This document shows, one piece after another, positions 1 through 7,037 of a stretch of DNA of 21,164 nucleotides (position 1 is its first letter; every line of letters begins with the position of its first letter). Under the pieces are notes generated by a model that was given only the letters and a program-made list of their open reading frames with translations, was not told where the DNA came from and did no database searches. This DNA is from an uncultured Ruminococcus sp. (GTDB lineage Bacteria; Bacillota; Clostridia; Oscillospirales; Ruminococcaceae): contig UQAR01000037.1 of the NCBI GenBank assembly GCA_900539095.1, positions 1 to 21,164 on the forward strand, in the 5' to 3' direction. Position numbers and translations under genes: made by a program.

Positions 1-45
1 GATTCGCCTTAGTCTCGTGGGCTCGGAGATGTGTATAAGAGACAG
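1..45 (+). other. Illumina Nextera i7 adapter with index (artefact)
   Basis: Not genomic. Bases 1-3 match the end of the P7 primer, 4-11 (TCGCCTTA) match what I recall as the N701 index, 12-26 match the Nextera read-2 tail, and 27-45 are the 19-bp Tn5 mosaic end finishing AAGAGACAG. Genomic sequence starts at about 46. The adapter should be trimmed before any analysis of the contig end. Confidence 0.97.
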
Positions 46-81
46 ATGAATGTCCGAGCATAACGAAAACCACGGAGGATC

Positions 82-870
82 ATGATGATTAAACTTATTG
101 CAACAGACATGGACGGCACTTTGCTTGACGATAACAAACAGCTGCCAGAAAACTTTGACAATGTGGTAAGGCGGCTTTTTGAAAAGAATATCAGATTCGT
201 TATTTCCAGCGGCAGGAGCTACTGCACGATAAAGAACCAGTTCTCTGACTACATTGACGATATGACATTTATATGCGACAATGGTGCATATGTTGTTGAT
301 AAAGGAAAGCTGCTTTCAGTTTCCGTTTTGCCTAAAGAAACAGTCAAAGAAGTTGTAAGATTTTGCCGTGAACATGACCTTATGGTGCTGCTGTGCGGAA
401 GAAACGGCACTTGGAACAATGCTAAGAACGAATCGCAGAACAAGGAAGTTCGCTCATATTATGTAAATCAGGTGAACATGAAAGATCTCACTCTTGTTGA
501 CGATGATATTTTCAAGATAGCTGTTTTTGAAGAAAGCGGCATTGAAAATGACGGATACGTCAAGCTTGCAGAGCGTTTCGGAGATGATTTCAACGTGCAG
601 CTCTCAGGCAAATACTGGACTGATATCATGAACAAGGGCGTAACAAAAGGTTCCGCTCTCAAGACTATCGAGAACCGCATGGGTGTAAGTTACGAAGAAA
701 CTATGGCATTCGGCGACTATCTCAATGACATCGATATGCTGAACAATTCTTACTACAGCTTTGCAATGTCAAACGCTCACGAATCCATTAAAAAGGTAGC
801 GAATTTCATGACAGGTTCAAACAATGACAACAGCGTCATGAAAGAGATAGAAAAACACTGCCTTGCATAA
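82..870 (+). CDS. HAD-superfamily Cof-type phosphatase (HAD-IIB)
   Basis: A complete 262-aa cytosolic hydrolase of the Cof/YidA type. These enzymes dephosphorylate small sugar or cofactor phosphates through an aspartyl-phosphate intermediate, and the substrate here cannot be told from sequence. Motif I is DMDGT (residues 9-13, nucleophile D9, acid/base D11), motif II is the SSG at 42-44, the motif III lysine is in TKG (K189), and the Mg2+ motif IV is GDYLND (D212, D216). The region between motifs II and III is the type-IIB cap. Two ATGs stand at the start. The GGAGG at 74-78 lies 3 nt from ATG 82 and 6 nt from ATG 85, so the second is the likelier start (261 aa). Length and motifs are normal. 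The gene converges on nspC, and the two share the hairpin at 886-916. Confidence 0.93.
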   Translation: MMIKLIATDMDGTLLDDNKQLPENFDNVVRRLFEKNIRFVISSGRSYCTIKNQFSDYIDDMTFICDNGAYVVDKGKLLSVSVLPKETVKEVVRFCREHDLMVLLCGRNGTWNNAKNESQNKEVRSYYVNQVNMKDLTLVDDDIFKIAVFEESGIENDGYVKLAERFGDDFNVQLSGKYWTDIMNKGVTKGSALKTIENRMGVSYEETMAFGDYLNDIDMLNNSYYSFAMSNAHESIKKVANFMTGSNNDNSVMKEIEKHCLA

Positions 871-885
871 ATAAAATAGAAAAAC

Positions 886-916
886 AAAGCGGTCTGACCG
901 AAAATCAGACCGCTTT
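886..916. terminator. Bidirectional intrinsic terminator (HAD gene / nspC)
   Basis: A perfect 12-bp stem (886-897 with 905-916, AAAGCGGTCTGA arm) has a 7-nt loop. T-rich sequence follows on both strands, and the minus-strand tail (TTTGTTTTTC) is the stronger. It lies between two convergent stop codons and would end both the HAD transcript and the polyamine operon. Confidence 0.9.
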
Positions 917-919
917 CTA

Positions 920-2050
920 TTATAATCTCATTTTAAAATCGTCATATCCGAACTCTTTTACAAGCTCCAGCTTGCCGTCAAGCTTATGAAGATAAATAGA
1001 CGGCAAAGGCATTCCGTTGAACGTATTGTTCTTACACATGGAATATATAGCCATATCGCAGAAAACAAGCCTGTCCCCCTCTTTAAGAGGCTCGTCAAAG
1101 GAATAGTCACCGATTATATCTCCTGCAAGGCAGGTCGGACCGCCAAGGCGATAGGTGTAAGGCTTTTCGTCTGCCTGCCCTGAACCGATGATATTCGGTC
1201 GGTAAGGCATTTCCAGAACGTCAGGCATATGACAGGCTGCTGATGCGTCAAGGATAGCAAAATCCATGCCGTTTTTAGCCGTGTCTATCACCTCTGAAAC
1301 AAGATATCCTGCATTGAGTGCAACAGCCTCGCCCGGTTCAAGATAGACCTGAACGCCGTATTTATCCTGAAGATAGTTTACGCACTCCACAAGGGTCTCA
1401 AGGTCATAGTCCTCACGGGTTATGTGATGACCGCCGCCAAGATTTATCCATTTCATATTGTAAAGATACTCTCCGAACTTCTCCTCAATGTGCGGGATAG
1501 TTCTTTTAAGCACGTCAGAACCCTGCTCACACATTGTATGAAAATGAAGTCCCTCGATACCATTAATAAGGCTATCGTCAAAATTATCGAGAGTTGTGCC
1601 CAGTCTTGAATTTTTAAAACACGGGTTATAGATATCCGTTTCTATCTCGGAATACTCAGGATTGCACCTTATTCCGCAGGATATCTTTCTGCCGCTGTTT
1701 TCGACGATACCCTTGAATTTCTGCCACTGTTTAGGGGAGTTGAACACGATATGATCGCATATCTGCACAAGCTCTTTCATGTCCGTTTCAGTATATGCAG
1801 GCGAATAAACGTGAACTTCTCCGTCAAACTCTTCCCTGCCAAGCTTTGCCTCATAAAGACCGCTGGCAGTAGTGCCTTTCAGATGCTGGGATATCATTGG
1901 ATAGGTGCTGTACATTGAAAATGCTTTCTGTGCCAAAAGTATTTTACAGCCCGTTTTCATCATCACCCAATCAAGTATCGTCAGGTTATGATAAAGTTCC
2001 GCCTCGTCAACAACATAACAAGGTGTCTTTACCTTTGAAATATCAAACAT
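920..2050 (-). CDS. nspC: Carboxynorspermidine/carboxyspermidine decarboxylase
   Basis: A 376-aa fold-III (alanine racemase-like) PLP enzyme. It decarboxylates carboxyspermidine or carboxynorspermidine to spermidine or norspermidine, the last step of the aspartate-semialdehyde route. Visible elements are the PLP lysine K42 in LLAQKAFS, the LHFH at 168-171, the phosphate-binding GGG at 205-207, EPGE at 238-241, and the GPTCLAGD at 304-311 with the reactive cysteine C307 typical of this decarboxylase superfamily. Length matches the NspC/CANSDC family, which is shorter than DapDC or LysA-type enzymes. The start is ATG with GGAGG about 8 nt upstream. It is the last gene of the operon, and its partner dehydrogenase lies four small genes upstream. 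Pathway placement is firm. Whether the natural product is spermidine or norspermidine is inferred, and spermidine is likelier given agmatine/putrescine synthesis nearby. Confidence 0.93.
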   Translation of the reverse strand: MFDISKVKTPCYVVDEAELYHNLTILDWVMMKTGCKILLAQKAFSMYSTYPMISQHLKGTTASGLYEAKLGREEFDGEVHVYSPAYTETDMKELVQICDHIVFNSPKQWQKFKGIVENSGRKISCGIRCNPEYSEIETDIYNPCFKNSRLGTTLDNFDDSLINGIEGLHFHTMCEQGSDVLKRTIPHIEEKFGEYLYNMKWINLGGGHHITREDYDLETLVECVNYLQDKYGVQVYLEPGEAVALNAGYLVSEVIDTAKNGMDFAILDASAACHMPDVLEMPYRPNIIGSGQADEKPYTYRLGGPTCLAGDIIGDYSFDEPLKEGDRLVFCDMAIYSMCKNNTFNGMPLPSIYLHKLDGKLELVKEFGYDDFKMRL

Positions 2051-2066
2051 TCTTTTCCTCCGTGGA

Positions 2067-2351
2067 TCACTTATAGGAATCTTCGTTTATAAATCTGACC
2101 GTGATGTTTTTGTTTTTCATTCGTGCGTCCATGAAAACGCTGAGAACGCCTTTTGCAAATTCAAGGCTCTCCTTAGGGATATCGTCAAAGTCATGCACCA
2201 TGATCTCAAGAGGCTCGTCTACCTCGCAAAGCTTTTCATAAAGCTTATCTTCATTCATGATAGAGTCAGTATCATGAGCCAGTGCTTTGCTGATATATGG
2301 ATAAAACTGGTCAGCATTTACCATTTTTACGTCATCGATCATCAATATCAT
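2067..2351 (-). CDS. Uncharacterised 94-aa protein
   Basis: I do not recognise this protein. It is small, acidic and soluble, with mixed helix and strand and no signal peptide or membrane segment. Its middle (PLEIMVHDFDDIPKESLEF, about 47-65) is rich in acidic residues, and the C-terminus ends in a strand-like ITVRFINED. The ATG follows the TAA of the YbjQ-type gene directly (TAAATG), so translation is probably coupled. A second in-frame ATG lies three codons in. Only 16 nt separate its stop from nspC. It is probably cotranscribed with the polyamine genes, but no function can be assigned. Confidence 0.7.
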   Translation of the reverse strand: MILMIDDVKMVNADQFYPYISKALAHDTDSIMNEDKLYEKLCEVDEPLEIMVHDFDDIPKESLEFAKGVLSVFMDARMKNKNITVRFINEDSYK

Positions 2352-2672
2352 TTATTCGTCCCCCATAAATTTTACTGCTGTGCCGTATGCAATGACCTCA
2401 GCCGCACCTGCCGCAATGGCGGAAGATGCATATCTGATATTCACAACTGCGTCGGCATTCATTTGTTCAGCCTCTGCGACCATTCTTTTGGTTGCAAGTG
2501 CTCTTGCATCGTTCATCATCTCATTATAAGCAGTAAGCTCGCCGCCAACAAGATTTTTAAAGCCCTGCATGATATCCTTGCCCACATTTTTGGTCTGGAT
2601 AGTCGAACCCTTTACAAGTCCAAGCATTTCAAGCTTTTTGCCTGAAATGTAGTCAGTATTTACTAAGATCAT
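2352..2672 (-). CDS. YbjQ/UPF0145 family protein
   Basis: A 106-aa small soluble protein of the YbjQ (UPF0145, YbjQ_1) family, whose members form compact oligomers and have been proposed to bind metal; the true role is unknown. Family features seen are an N-terminal strand followed by GKK, a central GGELTAYNEM block, an ARALATKRM helix, NADAVVNIRY, and the C-terminal EVIAYGTAV strand. I place the start at ATG 2672, where an AAAGGTG ribosome site sits about 6 nt upstream and the protein begins like its relatives. A GTG at 2681 (109 aa) is the alternative but has poor ribosome-site spacing. The start lies inside the end of the preceding membrane-protein gene (about 20-nt overlap), which suggests translational coupling. 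It belongs to the small-gene cluster between the CASDH and nspC genes. Confidence 0.88.
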   Translation of the reverse strand: MILVNTDYISGKKLEMLGLVKGSTIQTKNVGKDIMQGFKNLVGGELTAYNEMMNDARALATKRMVAEAEQMNADAVVNIRYASSAIAAGAAEVIAYGTAVKFMGDE

Positions 2673-2883
2673 CGTCTTCACCTTTCTTTATTTCCTTTAT
2701 TCTTTGCACAAGCACCGTTATTGCAACGCCTGTCAGCAATGCAGGAACTACCAAGGCGATTATCTTCGCAAGAGTCGGCACGCCGTTCATGTATGCAAAG
2801 ATAACGCCGATAGCTATATAGTAAATAGATATCAGAGCCACTATCACTACAGGTGCTATCATTTTTTTAGTTTTGGTTTTCAT
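2653..2883 (-). CDS. Small two-helix membrane protein, unknown function
   Basis: A 76-aa protein with a basic N-terminus (MKTKTKKM), two hydrophobic segments (about residues 9-32 and 38-60) separated by a short NGVP turn, and a charged tail ending GEDDDLSKY. It should be a small inner-membrane hairpin with both ends in the cytosol by the positive-inside rule. No family is recognised. Its end overlaps the start of the YbjQ-type gene, so the two are likely translated together. It could be a membrane anchor or partner for its neighbour, which is an inference from overlap alone. Confidence 0.75.
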   Translation of the reverse strand: MKTKTKKMIAPVVIVALISIYYIAIGVIFAYMNGVPTLAKIIALVVPALLTGVAITVLVQRIKEIKKGEDDDLSKY

Positions 2884-2895
2884 TTTTTCTCACCT

Positions 2896-3135
2896 TTAAT
2901 CAAAAACCATTTTCTTTTTGCCGTTTTTATTTCGTGGATACTCTCTTATCCTGATGATATTAGCTGTATTCACGATACTTTCGTTTCTGTCGTCACCCTG
3001 AGTAACTCTCACCCAGCCGTCGCCTATCTCTTCAAGGTTGCAGTCGATAACTGACGAGAGCGAACCTCCCTGCGAAACTGTATACACAAGCACCTCTTGT
3101 CCGAGATATCTTGCAAAAGCCTCTTCTATTTTCAT
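2896..3135 (-). CDS. Uncharacterised 79-aa protein (small beta-rich)
   Basis: A short protein with predicted strands around residues 13-20, 27-37, 40-46 and 54-64 and a basic end (RNKNGKKKMVFD). The pattern resembles small Sm-like or SH3-like barrels found as orphan genes in Clostridia, but no named family can be claimed. It starts at ATG 3135, 17 nt after the CASDH stop, and its stop lies 12 nt before the membrane-protein gene. It is probably part of the polyamine operon. Function unknown. Confidence 0.7.
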   Translation of the reverse strand: MKIEEAFARYLGQEVLVYTVSQGGSLSSVIDCNLEEIGDGWVRVTQGDDRNESIVNTANIIRIREYPRNKNGKKKMVFD

Positions 3136-3152
3136 TTTTTGCTCTCCATTTA

Positions 3153-4355
3153 TCAGTCTACCAAAACAGGGTCAAAGTTCTCTGTCCAAGGCAGACCCCA
3201 TTTGTTCAGTGCGTCCATGAATGGATCCGGGTCGAACTCCTCGATATTATAAACGCCCGGCTTTTTCCACTTGCCTGTGAGTATCATCATCGCACCTATC
3301 ATTGCAGGCACACCTGTTGTATAAGAGATAGCCTGTGAACCGACTTCCTTATAGCATTCCTGATGATCGCAGACGTTGTAAACGTAGTAGGTCTTGTCCT
3401 TACCGTCCTTTTTGCCTTGGAAGATACAGCCGATATTTGTCTTGCCCTTTGTTCTTGGACCAAGTGATGCAGGGTCAGGAAGAACTGCTTTAAGAAACTG
3501 GAGAGGTACTATTTTCTTGCCCTCAAAGTCGATAGGCTCGATAGAAGTCATACCCACGTCCTCAAGGCATTTAAGGTGTGTGAGATAGCTCTGACCAAAT
3601 GTCATGAAGAAACGTATCCTCTTGATACCCTTGATATTGAGAGCCAGTGATTCAAGCTCTTCATGGTGGAGAAGATACATATCCTTTTCGCCCACCTGAT
3701 CGAAATTATAAACTCTCTTTATTTCCATTGGCTCAGTTTCTACCCACTTGCCGTCCTGAATATAAGAACCCTTTGCGGAAACTTCTCTTATATTTATCTC
3801 AGGGTTAAAGTTTGTGGCGAATGGATAACCATGGTCGCCGCCGTTGCAGTCGAGGATATCAATATAGTTTATCTCGTCAAAATAATGTTTCTGAGCATAT
3901 GCACAGAAAACGCCTGTTACACCCGGGTCAAAGCCTGAGCCGAGGAGTGCTGTGATACCAGCCTTTTCAAATCTCTCTCTGTAAGCCCACTGCCACTTAT
4001 ATTCAAACTTTGCGGTATCCTCAGGCTCGTAGTTTGCTGTGTCAACATAATCTACTTTACACTCAAGGCAAGCGTCCATGATATGGAGATCCTGATAAGG
4101 CAGAGCCACGTTGATACAAATATCAGGCTTATATTCTTTCATAAGAGCCACAAGCTCAGGCACATTGTCTGCGTTCACCTGTGCAGTTGTGATATTTGTC
4201 TTTGTCTTATCCTGAAGTTCCTCCTTGAATTTATCGCACTTTGACTTTGTTCTGCTGGCGATACAGATATCAGTAAATACATCGCTGTTCTGACAGCACT
4301 TGTGTATAACTACACCTGCAACTCCGCCCGCACCGATTATCAATGCTCTTGACAT
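3153..4355 (-). CDS. Carboxynorspermidine/carboxyspermidine dehydrogenase (saccharopine dehydrogenase family)
   Basis: A 400-aa NAD(P)H-dependent enzyme expected to condense aspartate semialdehyde with a diamine (putrescine, or possibly agmatine) and reduce the imine to the carboxy-polyamine that NspC decarboxylates. The N-terminal Rossmann fold starts with GAGGVAG (8-14), followed by ASRT at the end of the second strand, where the cofactor phosphate is usually read. The rest matches the saccharopine dehydrogenase catalytic and C-terminal domains in length and order (e.g. GSGFDPGVTG, GGDHGYPFATNFNPE). True saccharopine dehydrogenase or homospermidine synthase are the alternatives. The nspC gene in the same operon makes CASDH much likelier. 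It starts at ATG 4355 with AAGGA upstream, 31 nt after the DUF1963 gene. Confidence 0.9.
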   Translation of the reverse strand: MSRALIIGAGGVAGVVIHKCCQNSDVFTDICIASRTKSKCDKFKEELQDKTKTNITTAQVNADNVPELVALMKEYKPDICINVALPYQDLHIMDACLECKVDYVDTANYEPEDTAKFEYKWQWAYRERFEKAGITALLGSGFDPGVTGVFCAYAQKHYFDEINYIDILDCNGGDHGYPFATNFNPEINIREVSAKGSYIQDGKWVETEPMEIKRVYNFDQVGEKDMYLLHHEELESLALNIKGIKRIRFFMTFGQSYLTHLKCLEDVGMTSIEPIDFEGKKIVPLQFLKAVLPDPASLGPRTKGKTNIGCIFQGKKDGKDKTYYVYNVCDHQECYKEVGSQAISYTTGVPAMIGAMMILTGKWKKPGVYNIEEFDPDPFMDALNKWGLPWTENFDPVLVD

Positions 4356-4386
4356 ATTAGATCATTCCTTTCTGAATTAATTATTA

Positions 4387-5298
4387 TCAACCGCAATCCC
4401 AATTATAAATAACATCATCAAAATCGAGATTTTTAAGCCTTTGTCTGTTTATAAAAAATCCGCAGATACCTGCATCTCCCCACATTATCTTCTCATCGCC
4501 ATTGCCGAAATCGCTGTCAAGCTGCAAAAGCAAAAAGTCATACTTGGTATCTTCATTACGAGGGTCCCACTGCGTAAAAGCAGGATAGCCACCTATCTTA
4601 TGACCATAAGCGTTCTGAAAGTTCTGCTCATAAGCCTCTATCTCATCAGCAGGAGCGATATCCATGTCCATAAGAGAATTTATTTTCTTTTTCGGTTGAG
4701 CAGCATTATAGTACTCACAAAACATCTTCTCAAACCTAACGTCAGATTCGCTCATAACGTCAGCACTTGAAGTGAATTTCAAACCAAACTCGCCATTTAC
4801 CGGCATACTGTACTCTCCGTCAAGTCCGTTTTCCTTGAACTTGACTTTGACTTCTTCCTCAGTAACGGTCTTGTCAATATCCTTGTGATAAACTATTCTG
4901 AACGTGTCTTGACAAGCAATATCATCTAATGACATTCCGTAAACATCATCATTTAATATCCAAAACTGCAATAAGCCGCTTTTTGGAAACTCCTCAATAT
5001 CAGTCACCTGCGAACAAACTATCTGAGCCAGCAGCCTTAACTGTCTGCCTTTTTTGTCCTCTGGGATAGTGCCGTCATGTGGAACATAGCCCATTCCGCC
5101 AACCTTGCTCTCAAAAATAGAGGGTCTACTATCCACAAGTTCTAGCCTCACGCAAGGTGTTAACGTCTTTTTCTCAACAGCTTTAAGTGCCTGCTCGGCA
5201 ACTTTAAGTTCTGTTTCGTGGTCTAAAGTTTCCTCCGCTGATTCATTTTGCACATTGGCGTCAGTATTCTTTTTCTTAAAAATATCAAATAATCCCAT
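4387..5298 (-). CDS. DUF1963 (YwqG-like) protein
   Basis: A 303-aa soluble protein with the DUF1963/YwqG pattern: QLRLLAQIVCSQV, LLQFWIL, HKIGGYPAFTQWDPR, LLLQLDSD, and the closing WGDAGICGFFI plus an acidic FDDV. The N-terminus (MGLFDIFKKKN) is amphipathic and basic, followed by an Asn/Glu-rich spacer (about 12-40), so it may touch the membrane or a partner. The biochemical role of DUF1963 is unknown; it is common as a stand-alone protein in Firmicutes. Here it is tightly packed between speB (11 nt) and the CASDH gene (31 nt), an unusual position for a gene not known to act in polyamine metabolism. The start ATG has an AAAAGGGG ribosome site. Family call is good; role unknown. Confidence 0.88.
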   Translation of the reverse strand: MGLFDIFKKKNTDANVQNESAEETLDHETELKVAEQALKAVEKKTLTPCVRLELVDSRPSIFESKVGGMGYVPHDGTIPEDKKGRQLRLLAQIVCSQVTDIEEFPKSGLLQFWILNDDVYGMSLDDIACQDTFRIVYHKDIDKTVTEEEVKVKFKENGLDGEYSMPVNGEFGLKFTSSADVMSESDVRFEKMFCEYYNAAQPKKKINSLMDMDIAPADEIEAYEQNFQNAYGHKIGGYPAFTQWDPRNEDTKYDFLLLQLDSDFGNGDEKIMWGDAGICGFFINRQRLKNLDFDDVIYNWDCG

Positions 5299-5309
5299 GT
5301 TTTCCCCTT

Positions 5310-6158
5310 TTATTTATAAAAATACAAAAGTATCTCTCTCAGCAGCTTGCAGGCAAGTGCCGTTGAACGTCCTGTCTGATCGTACACAGGTGAAAGCTCG
5401 TTCACATCAAAGCCCACGATATTGAGCTTTGCAACTTCCTCCACTGCGAACATAAGCTCTTTGAAAGTAACTCCCCCTGCCTCAGGAGTACCCGTTCCCG
5501 GGAACTCTGACGGGTCGAGCACGTCAAGGTCAAGGGTAAAGTAAACAGGTTTGCCCTGAAGTTTTTTAACTATGCTGTCAAGCCTGAAAAAGCCGAACTT
5601 TTCCATGAAAGTGTGCTCTTTTGCAAACTTGAACTCGTCACTGTCGCCGCTCCTGATACCAAACTGATATATCTTTCCGTCGCCTACGATATCCCAACAT
5701 CTGTGGAGCACGCAGGCATGAGATTCTTTCACGCCAAGATAATCGTCCCTCAGGTCGGCATGGGCGTCAAAATGAACGATATGCAGATCAGGATATTTCT
5801 CAGCCACCGCTCTCACAGCACCAAGCGTCACCAGATGTTCGCCGCCTATCATGCATGGTATCTTGCCGTCGTCAAGTATTTCAGCAGTGCGGTCATGGAT
5901 ATCTCTAAGTGCTCCCTCAGGATTGCCAAATGGCAGCTCAAGGTCGCCGCTGTCAAAGACGTTTACGTCAAGAAGGTCCTTATCCTGATACGGTGAGTAA
6001 GTTTCTATGCCGAAACTCTCATTACGCATTGCAGAGCTTGCAAATCTTGTGCCGGGTCTGAATGAAGTCGTGCTGTCATATGGTGCACCGAAAAGGACTA
6101 TCTTTGCGTCATCATATTCACAGTCACAGCCTATAAAGGTATGAACATTCTTTTCCAT
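5310..6158 (-). CDS. speB: Agmatinase (agmatine ureohydrolase)
   Basis: A 282-aa ureohydrolase that cleaves agmatine to putrescine and urea, and in some bacteria N1-aminopropylagmatine to spermidine. All metal-site motifs are present: GGEH (H108), DAHADLR (D131, H133, D135) and DLDVLDP (D210, D212) for the two Mn2+ ions, with the family end FDVNELSP. Length is typical for agmatinase and shorter than arginase. The start ATG has an ideal AAGGAGA site. It sits 11 nt after speE and 11 nt before the DUF1963 gene. The position right behind speE keeps open the aminopropylagmatine route (SpeE acting on agmatine before SpeB). Sequence cannot separate this from the agmatine-first order. Confidence 0.93.
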   Translation of the reverse strand: MEKNVHTFIGCDCEYDDAKIVLFGAPYDSTTSFRPGTRFASSAMRNESFGIETYSPYQDKDLLDVNVFDSGDLELPFGNPEGALRDIHDRTAEILDDGKIPCMIGGEHLVTLGAVRAVAEKYPDLHIVHFDAHADLRDDYLGVKESHACVLHRCWDIVGDGKIYQFGIRSGDSDEFKFAKEHTFMEKFGFFRLDSIVKKLQGKPVYFTLDLDVLDPSEFPGTGTPEAGGVTFKELMFAVEEVAKLNIVGFDVNELSPVYDQTGRSTALACKLLREILLYFYK

Positions 6159-6169
6159 ACTTTTCTCCT

Positions 6170-7021
6170 TTAGTCACAGTCCTCAAGTACGTCAAGGACG
6201 TAATTTGGCAGTGCGAAACAGCCCTTGTGAAGTTCTGTGTTATAATATCTTGTCTTTATGCCGAACTTTTTCCACTCTTCGGCTTTAAGGTCATATATAG
6301 GGTGAAGATTTTTCGACGCAAAGCCGAAAAGCCAATGACCTGACGGATAAGTCGGGATATGAGCCTGATAGACCATTGAAACTGGGAAAGCACTGCCTAT
6401 TCTTCTATGGGTACGCTTTACCATATCCACATAGGAATCATAATATGTGCTCTCATGCTGGTTTATAAGTATTCCGCAGTCGGTGAGAGCCTTTGAGCAG
6501 TTGCCGTAAAATTCCTTTGTGAAAAGTCCCTCTCCCGGTCCGAAAGGGTCGGTGGAGTCAACTATTATGAGGTCATATTCATTTTCCTTGCGGCGAACGA
6601 ATTTCAGACCGTCCTCAATATAGAGCGTGAGCCTTGGGTCGTCAAAGGCACAGGCTGTCTGCGGCAGATACTCTTTGCACACGTTCACCACCTGCTCGTC
6701 TATCTCAACCATATCTATCTTCTCGATAGTGTTATATCTGCAAAGCTCACGGATAGTTCCGCCGTCGCCTGCACCGATAACAAGCACCTTTTTTATCTCA
6801 GGATTGACCGCCATAGGCACTGCCGTTACCATTTCATGATAAATGAACTCGTCCTTCTCGGTAAGCATTATAAAGCCGTCAAGCACCAATACTCTGCCGA
6901 ACTCATAGGTGTCAAAAATGTCTATTTCCTGATAGTAGCTTTTTTTAGAATACAGCTGCTTTTTTACACGAATGCTGAAATTAACATCGTCCGTATGTTT
7001 TTCAGTAAACCAAAGATCCAT
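6170..7021 (-). CDS. speE: Spermidine synthase / polyamine aminopropyltransferase
   Basis: A 283-aa enzyme that transfers the aminopropyl group of decarboxylated AdoMet to putrescine (or agmatine). The N-terminal small beta domain (1-55) is followed by a Rossmann methyltransferase-like core: DGFIMLTEKDEFIYHEM, the dcAdoMet site GAGDGG, the acidic VEID, EDGLKFV, the catalytic VDSTDPFGPGEGLFTKEFY, and IPTYPSGHW near the substrate pocket. It resembles the Bacillus SpeE type in length and motif spacing. A stretch after the catalytic loop (NQHESTYY) differs from the QTDNPWF I recall at this place in the Bacillus enzyme and may affect amine choice, which is an inference. A GAGGGG site lies about 10 nt before the ATG. 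It follows the decarboxylase gene by 16 nt. Confidence 0.93.
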   Translation of the reverse strand: MDLWFTEKHTDDVNFSIRVKKQLYSKKSYYQEIDIFDTYEFGRVLVLDGFIMLTEKDEFIYHEMVTAVPMAVNPEIKKVLVIGAGDGGTIRELCRYNTIEKIDMVEIDEQVVNVCKEYLPQTACAFDDPRLTLYIEDGLKFVRRKENEYDLIIVDSTDPFGPGEGLFTKEFYGNCSKALTDCGILINQHESTYYDSYVDMVKRTHRRIGSAFPVSMVYQAHIPTYPSGHWLFGFASKNLHPIYDLKAEEWKKFGIKTRYYNTELHKGCFALPNYVLDVLEDCD

Positions 7022-7037
7022 AAAATGTGTCCCCTCT

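Noticed and set aside
46..63. A short in-frame ATG...TAA (MNVRA) directly after the left adapter, possibly the end of an upstream gene.
   Set aside because: Only six codons remain and the upstream part is lost, so it cannot be supported as a gene.
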